Assembly (NCBI GenBank): GCA_900540705.1
Contig: UQGR01000022.1
Location: forward strand, 1-32,569
Reading direction: 5' to 3'
Source of the DNA: an uncultured Mollicutes bacterium
Lineage (GTDB): Bacteria > Bacillota_I > Bacilli_A > Acholeplasmatales > Anaeroplasmataceae
DNA length: 32,569 nt
Below, piece by piece: positions 1-7,104 of the stretch. The translations under genes were made by a program, and so were the position numbers. The notes under the pieces are model-generated. The model saw only the letters and a program-made list of their open reading frames with translations. It had not been told where the DNA came from and searched no databases. How positions within the stretch are numbered: the stretch's first letter is position 1; every line of letters begins with the position of its first letter.

Positions 1-139
1 ATGTCTCAAAGGTTACGCTACATTCTTCCGCTTCCACAATTGGTGGTACGTCAGGTGGTGTTTGGTCACCACCACATGCAGATAGTCCCAATACTGCTGA
101 TGCTAATATTGTTCCTATCAGTAGTTTTTTCTTTTTCAT
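1..139 (-). CDS. Lipoprotein, N-terminal part only (runs off the window)
   Basis: The reading frame starts at an ATG (139-137), preceded on the minus strand by an AAAGGGGA Shine-Dalgarno, and stays open to base 1, giving 46 residues. The protein begins MKKKKLLIGTILASAVLGLS followed by AC: a lysine-rich n-region, a hydrophobic core and the lipobox LSAC, so it should be a lipid-anchored surface protein. After the Cys comes a Pro-rich linker, then the start of what looks like a VTFET strand, the same motif that opens the B-repeats of the neighbouring pectate lyase. It may therefore be another B-repeat surface protein or polysaccharide-active enzyme, but only the signal region is visible. It has its own promoter (186-215), and a terminator separates it from the upstream gene. 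Confidence 0.75.
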   Translation of the reverse strand, partial: MKKKKLLIGTILASAVLGLSACGGDQTPPDVPPIVEAEECSVTFET

Positions 140-185
140 AATTTTTTCAAATTCCCCTTTCTCGCCTAAGGCGAAATCTATTTTT

Positions 186-215
186 ATTTTACCATAAATT
201 CACGACAAAAGTAAA
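186..215 (-). promoter_or_regulatory. Promoter of the truncated lipoprotein gene
   Basis: On the minus strand, TTTACT (215-210) and TAAAAT (191-186) are separated by 18 bases. The expected start lies about 40 bases upstream of the ATG at 139. The -35 overlaps the operator-like site at 211-224. Confidence 0.5.
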
Positions 216-224
216 GCGTTTACA
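211..224 (-). promoter_or_regulatory. cre/LacI-family operator-like site
   Basis: Minus-strand TGTAAACGCTTTAC matches the Firmicutes CcpA cre consensus TGWAARCGYTWWCA at 12 of 14 positions and has the central CG typical of LacI-family operators. It overlaps the -35 of the lipoprotein promoter, a position expected to repress. A second site of the same type lies at the start of the pectate lyase transcript. CcpA or a LacI-type KdgR regulator are both possible. Confidence 0.5.
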
Positions 225-280
225 AAAAAATAATCTTAGGATGAATAAATATTTAAAATCTAACACATAATATTATTTTA

Positions 281-317
281 AAAAAAGAAAAGTATACCCT
301 TTTCGGATATACTTTTG
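281..317 (-). terminator. Terminator of the pectate lyase gene
   Basis: Read on the minus strand, a stem of AAAGTATA plus CC pairs with GG plus TATACTTT (one bulged base) around a short loop at 288-317. It is followed by a T-rich tract (287-281). It lies 10 bases beyond the stop codon. Confidence 0.7.
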
Positions 318-326
318 AAAATAAAC

Positions 327-3300
327 TTAATTTGCAGTATCGATAGTTATGTTATCTACACTAAAGCTTCTAGAGTTCGTTCCTGCCGTTTGGAACATGA
401 TTCCTTTTAGCTCATGACAGCTATAATTTGTCAAAACTACTGTATTCCCATCTATAGAGATAGAGGCTGTATTTTTATCGAAATCTAAAATAAGCTCGAT
501 ATGATATGTTTTATTTGCTGTTATGGCAGAATTTAGTATTGGAGTTACAGTTGATGAATCAGTAGTGTAACCAAGTATTTTAGAATCATTTGTTCGAATA
601 CCGATATTGCTGTTGCCATCTAGGAAATGAATCGGAGTCCATTTTCCATTTGAGGTTGTTGGTGTAAAATCGATGGCTACTTTAACTTTACCTGTGGTAT
701 AGGTTTGATCAAACATGTAATAGCCAAAGGTAGTAGCGGTAGAAGTATCTATGATTTTTAGACTACCATCTTCAATGGTTAAATTATTATTGGCTACAGA
801 TCCATCTGTTCCACCAGTATAGTAATAGGATATACCCTTAGGAGCAGTATCGCCAGCGCTGATTTGTGTAATGGTTTGAGTAGAACTAAAGTCTTCGGTT
901 AACACATTGGTCCATGTGATTTCACCTTCATCTGGATTCTCTGGAACATCTGGCTGTTCTGGAGTAGATGGTTCAAATTTAACGTTTGATTTTAAAACTC
1001 CTGAATAGGTTTTACAGTGCTCAGGAACCTTTGTTGGGTCTAGTAAATCCTTTACCTTGGAAACCTTATTTACAGAATCATAATAGAAGAGAGTAGCATT
1101 TGTATCAAAGTTACTATAATCTGTAGAGCCATCTGGCATACAGCCACTAGAAACGGATGCCGTTCTTGAGGTTACTGTATTTTCCTTTTTATAGCTTCCA
1201 GAGGAGGATACATTATTAAAGAGGTTATTGTAATATTTAGCACCAGTTTTTGAATAGGTAGAAGAGGTTACAATTTCATATGGATTTTTACCGCCATCGT
1301 AATAGCAATTTTCTACAAAGGCATAGCAATTTGCACGAATGCTAGAGCTGTATCCTGTTGAGCCATAATAATAGTTGTTATACATATGAATGTTTGCCTG
1401 TCTAACTAAAGGAAGACGGGAGCCACATTGATTATAGTAGTTATGATGAAGTGTGATGTTGTATTGGAGGGCAGAGTCACTAGAGCCAATTAGGTTTGTC
1501 TTATGCGTTTTATTATATTGAGTATAGCTGATGGTTACGCTATGACAATATTTAACATCTGTAGAGCCGTCCCCATCGGTTTTATCATTTTCATAGCAGA
1601 CATCCCAGTTATTGACTCCCAAATCAAATGTACAGTTGTGTACCCAGTAATTGCCAAAATCCTTTTGTTTTCCAGAAGTTCCTTCAAAGCCAACCGCATC
1701 CTCTGTATAATTGTAGAATCTTAAATTTTTAACTTCTATAGAGTTGCATTTTTTGAAGGCAAATCCCCATTGGAAGATGGTAGCATCAGTACCAATACCT
1801 TCAATCGTAATATTTTGTCCTCCTGAAACATCTAGCATATTATAGTAGGAATCATATTCATAGTTTCCTGCAGAGGAAGCTTTTTTATCTCTCAATACTT
1901 GATTGGTCAATCCCTTTAACTGCGTAATTCCCTTAGCTATATCATCGGACATAGAGTTGATTCCTTTAGATATGATTTCCTTTTCATTTAGCTTTGTATA
2001 GTTAGAAGAGGAGCCGGTATCCCAGCCAGAAGAATCAGAAGTATATTTAAAGGTGTTTTCCAAATTGTTTTGTCTGTCTGCCGTATTTCCCTTGCCGTGA
2101 GTTTTAGAATTCCACTGGGTGGTTTGAATTTCTCCTAAAATTCTTATATCTAATGCATAGGAGGCATTTGTGGAGGCTTGAATAATATTTACTAAGCCTG
2201 TGTAGGTTTTTGAGCCAATTTTAGCAGTTACTGTATTTTTAGTTTCATCTGTAACATATACAACAACAGCATTATCCTTCAAGGTACCATCATCGTTATA
2301 AGCACCGATGCCCTTGGTATAGCCAAAATGGGCATATCCAGACCTATCATCCGCTACAACAGAGAAGCTTCTCGTCATAGTAAGATCATTGGCAGATAAT
2401 CTCACATCGTACTCTCCAGCACTTAATCCGATAATATCAAACCGGATAATGCCATTTTTTTCACGAATCAATTCTCTATCTAAGGTTTGGTAGGTGGTAG
2501 AAGTAGAAGGCTTATATTCCACGCTATAATCGGTAAGTGCAGTATTGGTAAGGGAATTAAATTCTACAAATAATCCCTCCTGATATGCACCTGAACTAGT
2601 GACAGTAAAGGATTCTTTTTCAAAGCGAGCTACTAATAGAATATCATCCTCAATTGGTGTATTAAAATTAAATTTAGTGTCATCATAGAACCAGCCTAAG
2701 AAAGCATATCCATCCTTGATTGGCTGTTCTGGCTCTTTGGCATAGGAAGAAGCATTGACCTGCTGTGTAAATGTCTCATCCTCTACCTGGAAGGTTACTG
2801 TGTAAATCACAACCTCTTCATATTTGGCAGTTAAAACTATATTTTGAGTGATTGGAGCAGTAAAATCAAAGGCTGTTGTAGCATCTGGTAAAAACCAACC
2901 TATAAAAGCGAACCCCGTTTGTTCTGGAGCTTTAACTGTTTGAACGGAATTTCCATAAGCTACAGAAAGGGTATCTATGGTCTGCTCATTTGCTATAAAG
3001 GTTACGGTATAGGTGTTTGCCTCAAAAAATGCATAAAGAGTTTTATCTTCTTCAATCGGAGTAGATTCACTGAATGGTACATAGGAGGTAGAGCTTGTGG
3101 ACCAGCCTTTAAAGGTATGTCCTACCTTGTTTGGCTCTGCTGGTAAAACCACCGTATTACCATAAGCTATATTTTGGGTATCATATAAAACCGCAGCATT
3201 ATAGAATTTTATCTCAAATACTTTAATTTCAAATTTTGCAACTAAGGTTATATCTTCAGTAATAGGAGTAGTAAAGTCAAATTGTTTATTTTCCACAAAC

Positions 3301-4940
3301 CAGCCTACAAAGGTATAACCCTGTTTTGTTGGAGTGCTAGGCTCATTCACATTGCCATTCTTGTTTACGGTTTCTGTAGTGATCTCTGTTTCTGTTTCAA
3401 ATGTAACAGTATAAGTGATGACAGGTGTGAATTTTCCGTATATGGTAGTTTCCTTTTGAATTGGAGTAGTAAAGTCGAAGCCTATTGTATAGGACTCATT
3501 GGCAAACCAGCCTTCAAAGGTGAAGCCAATCTGAACAGGTGGAAGAATAGAGGTAGCTAGTTTTCCATATTCAATGGTCTGTGTATCTAATACTTTTCCA
3601 TTTCCTCTAAAAATCACCTGGAAGGTTTGTATTTCAAAATAAGCATATAAGGTTGTGTTTTCTTTAATTCCTTTTGTCTCGTCAAATGCTATGAATTGAT
3701 GAGAATCTAAAGACCAACCTTTAAAAGTGTAGCCCAATTTATCAGGTGCCTCTGGCAAAACAACAAGGCCGTTATAATCTACATGGTCTGATTGAAGAAG
3801 AGTTTCGCCGTTATAAAACTTCACCTCATAGGAAGCAATCTCAAATTTTGCAGTTAGAGTAATGTCCTCTGTGATTGGAGAATTAAAATCAAAAGGTACT
3901 ATACCATAATACCATCCTATAAAGGTATAGCCAGTTTTAACAGGATCTGTTGGTTTTACTACCAGCTGATGTTTATTTACTTGTTCTGTTCTGGATTGAT
4001 GATCAACTTGAAAGGTTACAGTACATAGTGTAGTGGACTCATATTTTGCGTATAGCTTCCTATGCTCCTTAATTGGTGTGGCATAATCAAAGGGTTCATT
4101 GGCTTCTGTGAACCAGCCCACAAAGGTCTGTCCTTCTTGAATCGGAGGCGTTATTACACTTACACACGTATTATATTTCACGGTTTGGGTGGTATAGGTG
4201 GTTTGGTCAATGATAAACTCTACCTTGTATTTATTGATTTCATAAAAGGCATAAAGCTGGATATCTTCTGTAATTGGTGTCGTTTCATCAAACAGAATGA
4301 ATTCAGTTTTACTGGTAGACCATCCCTTGAAGGTATGACCTTCTTTAGTCATATGCTCTGGAAGAATAACTGTATTCCCTAGTTGAATGGTCTCTGTTTT
4401 AACGATGGTAGTATCGTCATAGAAGGTGACAGTCTTCCCATTTTCTTTAAACTTAGCGTGAAGCGTTACATCTGCTGTAATAGGCTGGGTTATGTCAAAA
4501 GGAGTAGAATCCTCTAATTTTAAGAACCATCCCGTAAAGGTGCTCCCCTCCTGAACAGGGTCCTTAATTTTAGGCAGAATTGTATTTTCCTCCACGGAAA
4601 CAGATTGATATTTTTGATCTTCAATCATAAAGAGTACAGTGTATAGCTTTGCCCATTTGGCATAGAAATCTGTAGATTCCTTCACCGTATAAGGATAAGA
4701 AACTGGGGTAGTTCTATTTTTATCTAAACACCACCCTTTAAATACAAATCCATCTAGAGAAACTATAAATTCATCCTCTTGAATGACCTGATTTGCCAGA
4801 TAGGTTTTGGTTTCTATTGCTGACGTTCCTTCTGTAGTTGTGTCAGTATGATACTTAATTTGATAAGATTCTACGGAACTAGAACAGGAAACTAGTAGTA
4901 GACCTACAATTAATATAATAAAGCTTACATATTTTTTCAT
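327..4940 (-). CDS. Surface lipoprotein pectate lyase (PL1-like) with eleven InlB-type B-repeats
   Basis: Predicted surface-anchored polygalacturonate-cleaving enzyme of 1537 residues. An upstream in-frame ATG exists at 4952, but GGAGGG spaced about 6 bases before the ATG at 4940 fixes the start there. Residues 1-19 are a lipoprotein signal with lipobox LVSC (Cys19). Residues about 26-774 hold eleven Listeria-Bacteroides B-repeats of about 68 residues, each with a GYTFxGW core and a closing TLYAKFE-like strand. After a beta-rich spacer, residues about 1030-1225 form a right-handed beta-helix typical of pectate lyase family 1, with DGDGSTDVKYCHSVTIS, LIGSSD, HHNYY and RLPLVR (the Arg region expected to be catalytic). 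A Pro/Glu linker (about 1317-1342) leads to a C-terminal laminin-G/ConA-like sandwich. The gene is monocistronic, with its own promoter, operator-like site and terminator. Catalytic activity is inferred; specificity for pectate over related polymers is not certain. Confidence 0.85.
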   Translation of the reverse strand: MKKYVSFIILIVGLLLVSCSSSVESYQIKYHTDTTTEGTSAIETKTYLANQVIQEDEFIVSLDGFVFKGWCLDKNRTTPVSYPYTVKESTDFYAKWAKLYTVLFMIEDQKYQSVSVEENTILPKIKDPVQEGSTFTGWFLKLEDSTPFDITQPITADVTLHAKFKENGKTVTFYDDTTIVKTETIQLGNTVILPEHMTKEGHTFKGWSTSKTEFILFDETTPITEDIQLYAFYEINKYKVEFIIDQTTYTTQTVKYNTCVSVITPPIQEGQTFVGWFTEANEPFDYATPIKEHRKLYAKYESTTLCTVTFQVDHQSRTEQVNKHQLVVKPTDPVKTGYTFIGWYYGIVPFDFNSPITEDITLTAKFEIASYEVKFYNGETLLQSDHVDYNGLVVLPEAPDKLGYTFKGWSLDSHQFIAFDETKGIKENTTLYAYFEIQTFQVIFRGNGKVLDTQTIEYGKLATSILPPVQIGFTFEGWFANESYTIGFDFTTPIQKETTIYGKFTPVITYTVTFETETEITTETVNKNGNVNEPSTPTKQGYTFVGWFVENKQFDFTTPITEDITLVAKFEIKVFEIKFYNAAVLYDTQNIAYGNTVVLPAEPNKVGHTFKGWSTSSTSYVPFSESTPIEEDKTLYAFFEANTYTVTFIANEQTIDTLSVAYGNSVQTVKAPEQTGFAFIGWFLPDATTAFDFTAPITQNIVLTAKYEEVVIYTVTFQVEDETFTQQVNASSYAKEPEQPIKDGYAFLGWFYDDTKFNFNTPIEDDILLVARFEKESFTVTSSGAYQEGLFVEFNSLTNTALTDYSVEYKPSTSTTYQTLDRELIREKNGIIRFDIIGLSAGEYDVRLSANDLTMTRSFSVVADDRSGYAHFGYTKGIGAYNDDGTLKDNAVVVYVTDETKNTVTAKIGSKTYTGLVNIIQASTNASYALDIRILGEIQTTQWNSKTHGKGNTADRQNNLENTFKYTSDSSGWDTGSSSNYTKLNEKEIISKGINSMSDDIAKGITQLKGLTNQVLRDKKASSAGNYEYDSYYNMLDVSGGQNITIEGIGTDATIFQWGFAFKKCNSIEVKNLRFYNYTEDAVGFEGTSGKQKDFGNYWVHNCTFDLGVNNWDVCYENDKTDGDGSTDVKYCHSVTISYTQYNKTHKTNLIGSSDSALQYNITLHHNYYNQCGSRLPLVRQANIHMYNNYYYGSTGYSSSIRANCYAFVENCYYDGGKNPYEIVTSSTYSKTGAKYYNNLFNNVSSSGSYKKENTVTSRTASVSSGCMPDGSTDYSNFDTNATLFYYDSVNKVSKVKDLLDPTKVPEHCKTYSGVLKSNVKFEPSTPEQPDVPENPDEGEITWTNVLTEDFSSTQTITQISAGDTAPKGISYYYTGGTDGSVANNNLTIEDGSLKIIDTSTATTFGYYMFDQTYTTGKVKVAIDFTPTTSNGKWTPIHFLDGNSNIGIRTNDSKILGYTTDSSTVTPILNSAITANKTYHIELILDFDKNTASISIDGNTVVLTNYSCHELKGIMFQTAGTNSRSFSVDNITIDTAN
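2621..4440 (-). repeat. Three tandem copies of a three-repeat unit within the pectate lyase gene
   Basis: B-repeats 3-11 fall into three subtypes that recur in the same order. Type A has FYN or FYD near its start and FKGWS in its core (repeats 3, 6, 9). Type B has PPIQ/PPVQ/APEQ before its core, then GF or GQ and GWF (repeats 4, 7, 10). Type C has a QVN/TVNK segment, then GYTF or GYAF and FDF or FNF (repeats 5, 8, 11). The units span about 3839-4440, 3226-3838 and 2621-3225, each about 600 bases or 200 residues. Repeats 1-2 lie outside this order. The copies are clearly diverged. Confidence 0.7.
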
Positions 4941-4951
4941 ATGGCCCTCCA

Positions 4952-4965
4952 TAAAAACGTTTTCT
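4952..4965 (-). promoter_or_regulatory. cre/LacI-family operator-like site at the pectate lyase start
   Basis: TAAAAACGTTTTCT (plus strand) matches TGWAARCGYTWWCA at 12 of 14 positions and scores equally on the other strand. It sits immediately downstream of the -10 of the minus-strand promoter, over the expected transcription start, a position where a bound regulator would block initiation. Confidence 0.5.
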
Positions 4966-4995
4966 ATTATATCTTATCACGAAAGCCTTTGTAAA
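4966..4995 (-). promoter_or_regulatory. Promoter of the pectate lyase gene
   Basis: On the minus strand, TTTACA (4995-4990) and TATAAT (4971-4966) are separated by 18 bases. This predicts a start near 4959, about 19 bases before the ATG. Confidence 0.65.
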
Positions 4996-5001
4996 GTAAA
5001 G

Positions 5002-5019
5002 TTTAATTTTAAAATTAAA
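5002..5019. repeat. 18-bp perfect palindrome between divergent promoters
   Basis: TTTAATTTTAAAATTAAA is a perfect palindrome made only of A and T. It lies between the leftward pectate lyase promoter and the rightward apbE promoter. It could be an operator, or simply chance in AT-rich DNA. Confidence 0.4.
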
Positions 5020-5042
5020 TGGTGTATAATATTTAGCCATTC

Positions 5043-5071
5043 TTTTCATTTAACTGGATTTATTATATAAT
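5043..5071 (+). promoter_or_regulatory. Promoter of the apbE operon
   Basis: TTTTCA (5043-5048) and TATAAT (5066-5071) are separated by 17 bases, about 30 bases before the ApbE start codon. Another TATAAT (5025-5030) lacks a good -35. Confidence 0.5.
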
Positions 5072-5101
5072 AAAGAAAAGATTAGATTTAGGAGGTGCAC
5101 T

Positions 5102-6064
5102 ATGAAGAGAATAGGTGGAATCATTCTTGTTTTTTTCTTATGCTTTTTAGTCTCCTGTACCCAAACCATAAAAATGGATACCTATACATTTTATGCAATG
5201 GACACCTTCATAAGTCTGCAATTTTATAATGTAAATGAATATCAACAAATTGGTAAGGAGGTAGAAAAAATCTATTTATCCTATGACCAAGCAGCAAACG
5301 ATTTTAAGGAAAGTAGTATAAATAATATATATTCCTTAAATCAAAACCGGACGGCTGTAATATCCAAAGAGCTAAAAGAGCTATTAGAATTTAGTCTAAA
5401 AATGAAGGAAGAGACAAAGGGATATTTCAATCCTTTCATTGGTAGACTATCTCATCTATGGAAGGAAGCCTTAGAGGAAAATAAACTAGTCTCAGAGGAA
5501 ATAATAGAACGAGAGTTTGCTATAATGAAAAATACAAGCCTAAAGATAGAAGAAAATCAGGTCACCCTACTTGGTGATGGAAATCTAGATTTGGGTGGTG
5601 TTGCGAAGGGGTATGCGACACAAAAGGCAAAGGAATATTTAGATTCTATCGAATGTCATAGGTATTTACTGAATGCTGGATCCTCCAATCTGGTATTGGG
5701 TGATAAGGCTGGTGGAGCCTTTAGTGTAGGTCTTACTAGAGCCTTAAAGGATGGCTATTTTTATACACTTACACTTAAGGACGTAGCGATTGCCACCTCC
5801 TCTATCCGGGAACAGCATAAGAAAATCGATGGAAAAATTTATTCTCATCTTTTAAATCCTATGACAGGAAAACCAGCAGATTTCTATGAAACCTTAAGTA
5901 TTATAGGTCAGGATTCCTCCATATTAGATGCCTATTCTACCGCTTGTTTCGCGATGGAGCTGGAGACATTAAAGGAATTTTTATCTAAAAAGGGCTTGGA
6001 TTTTATCGTATCTAAGGATGGTACACTTCTTTATAAGTCAGAGGGAGTGAGTCTTTATGCATAA
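5102..6064 (+). CDS. apbE: FAD:protein FMN transferase, lipoprotein form
   Basis: Flavin transferase that moves FMN from FAD onto Thr residues of extracytoplasmic flavoproteins. It has 320 residues, usual for ApbE. The N-terminus is a lipoprotein signal with lipobox LVSC, so the enzyme is anchored outside the membrane. ApbE motifs are visible: DLGGVAKGYATQKA, NAGSSNLVLG, HLLNPMTGKP for the FAD site and DAYSTACF. An AGGAGG precedes the ATG. It is first in a three-gene overlapping operon with NusG-II and Gx proteins. No protein with an obvious FMN-acceptor motif is encoded in this window, so the target must lie elsewhere. Confidence 0.93.
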   Translation: MKRIGGIILVFFLCFLVSCTQTIKMDTYTFYAMDTFISLQFYNVNEYQQIGKEVEKIYLSYDQAANDFKESSINNIYSLNQNRTAVISKELKELLEFSLKMKEETKGYFNPFIGRLSHLWKEALEENKLVSEEIIEREFAIMKNTSLKIEENQVTLLGDGNLDLGGVAKGYATQKAKEYLDSIECHRYLLNAGSSNLVLGDKAGGAFSVGLTRALKDGYFYTLTLKDVAIATSSIREQHKKIDGKIYSHLLNPMTGKPADFYETLSIIGQDSSILDAYSTACFAMELETLKEFLSKKGLDFIVSKDGTLLYKSEGVSLYA

Positions 6065-6404
6065 GCTTAGAAATGATTTCATTCTAATAGGTTCCTTAGT
6101 GGCATTGGCTGTCATAGGGCTCATTTTATGTTTTACATTAAATAAAAATGAAAATGTAAAGGCCTATGTTTATTATGATAAGGAGCAGGTAGCCATTTTA
6201 AATCTAAATGAAAATCAGGAATTTGAGATTAACTCGGTTGTGGTTGTAGTAGAAGACCAAAAGGTTTATGTTCGGTCCTCTGCCTGTAAGGATAAGCTTT
6301 GTGTACATCAGGGAAAAATAGAGTTTTCTGGTCAGACCATAACCTGTCTTCCCCAAAGGGTTTATATTAAAATTGCAGGAAGTGGGGTAGATGTTGGTAT
6401 ATGA
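6057..6404 (+). CDS. NusG domain II-containing membrane-anchored protein (EetA-like)
   Basis: A 115-residue protein with one N-terminal membrane segment (about residues 8-27) and a small extracytoplasmic domain. The domain contains the NusG-II signature: SSACKDKLCVHQGKI, then a further Cys in CLP close to the C-terminus. This stand-alone family is not the transcription factor NusG. The gene overlaps apbE by 8 bases and is followed by the Gx gene with an ATGA overlap, so the three are translationally coupled. In flavin-based extracellular electron-transfer loci of Listeria and lactobacilli, proteins of this kind sit beside ApbE-type FmnB. The role in electron transfer is inference. Confidence 0.8.
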   Translation: MHKLRNDFILIGSLVALAVIGLILCFTLNKNENVKAYVYYDKEQVAILNLNENQEFEINSVVVVVEDQKVYVRSSACKDKLCVHQGKIEFSGQTITCLPQRVYIKIAGSGVDVGI

Positions 6405-6907
6405 AAAACCTCAAACGGATTTGTATCTTATCTATGCTGCTAGCAATGGCGATTGTTTTAAATATGGTGGAAACTTTAATTCCTATTTTTATTCCGGGAG
6501 TAAAGCTGGGGTTAGCTAATATCATCATTTTGATTATGCTTTACGAGTTTAAACCGACCGAGGCCCTTATCGTCAATTTATTGCGGATTATAATAGTTGG
6601 GCTGATTCGGTCCACGCTACTATCCCCTACGTTTTTAATGTCCTTGACGGGTGGTATTTTATCTTATTTATTAATGCTGTTATTTTCAAGAGGAAAAATT
6701 TTTTCTCCTATTGGTGTATCTGTTTTAGGGGCTGTAGGGCATACGGTAGGTCAAATAGTCATTGCAATCATTTTATTAGATACAACGGCTGTTGTCTATT
6801 ATTTGCCATTGATAGCCTTATTGTCTGTGCTCACAGGAGTATTCAGTGGAATTCTAGCTAGAGCCTATTTAAAAAGAAGTATCACCAAACAATTTTTAGA
6901 GGAATAG
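6401..6907 (+). CDS. Gx transporter family membrane protein (Hpre_diP_synt_I-like, EetB-like)
   Basis: A 168-residue, very hydrophobic protein with about five membrane segments. The N-terminal part, with PIFIPGVKLGLANI followed by a conserved LRIIIVGLIRSTLLSPTF stretch, is characteristic of the family once named heptaprenyl diphosphate synthase component I and now called Gx transporters. The start overlaps the NusG-II stop (ATGA). The substrate is unknown for the family, with quinone-precursor or flavin-related roles suggested by its neighbours. There is no terminator directly after the gene; readthrough would meet the terminator in the glnA leader. Confidence 0.8.
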   Translation: MKNLKRICILSMLLAMAIVLNMVETLIPIFIPGVKLGLANIIILIMLYEFKPTEALIVNLLRIIIVGLIRSTLLSPTFLMSLTGGILSYLLMLLFSRGKIFSPIGVSVLGAVGHTVGQIVIAIILLDTTAVVYYLPLIALLSVLTGVFSGILARAYLKRSITKQFLEE

Positions 6908-6945
6908 GATATTTTAAAAAAATATTGCATATTATAATATTAGAA

Positions 6946-6973
6946 TTGACAAAACCTTGTTTTGTGTTAAAAT
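6946..6973 (+). promoter_or_regulatory. glnA promoter (extended -10)
   Basis: TTGACA (6946-6951), a 16-base spacer and TAAAAT (6968-6973) preceded by TG one base upstream. It lies upstream of the leader terminator, so this transcript must pass that terminator to reach glnA. Confidence 0.75.
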
Positions 6974-6980
6974 GAGTATT

Positions 6981-7022
6981 GAGCAATGGAGCTCTTTTAA
7001 GAAAATATAAGTAAGAACTTGC
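6981..7022 (+). promoter_or_regulatory. glnA leader: small hairpins upstream of a terminator
   Basis: The leader opens with GAGC (6981-6984) pairing with GCTC (6991-6994) around the six-base loop AATGGA, with A at loop position 1 and G at position 4. A second small hairpin, AAGT-AAGA-ACTT (7009-7020), lies just before the terminator. Tandem hairpins with six-base loops having A1 and G4 are the known target of ANTAR antiterminators. The first hairpin fits. The second fits poorly (four-base loop, or a six-base loop starting with T). The function is inference. Confidence 0.4.
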
Positions 7023-7066
7023 AAAGTCGCTAGAAATTCTTCAATAGAATTGGCGACTTTTTTCTT
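7023..7066 (+). terminator. Attenuator terminator in the glnA leader
   Basis: AAAGTCGC (7023-7030) pairs with GCGACTTT (7053-7060). An inner AATTCT/AGAATT stem is separated from it by an internal loop, and T-rich sequence follows. Because the glnA promoter is upstream, this is an attenuator rather than only the end of the previous operon. Confidence 0.8.
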
Positions 7067-7104
7067 TTAATTTTCTTAAAAAAATAAAAAAGAGGAGAGA
7101 AAAA

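Noticed and set aside
3282..4382. Plus-strand frames of about 90-106 codons opposite the B-repeats, with recurring KPAYKG/EPAHKG-like segments
   Set aside because: They are antisense shadows of the repeated GYTFKGW-coding DNA, with no ribosome sites or promoters.
327..4952. Start of the pectate lyase at the ATG at 4952
   Set aside because: That ATG lies upstream of and overlaps the GGAGGG ribosome site, which serves the ATG at 4940.
6402..6404. Possible use of TGA as Trp (Mycoplasma code) given the Mollicutes-like composition
   Set aside because: TGA terminates the NusG-II and tmk genes at the expected ends, and Trp is encoded by TGG throughout.
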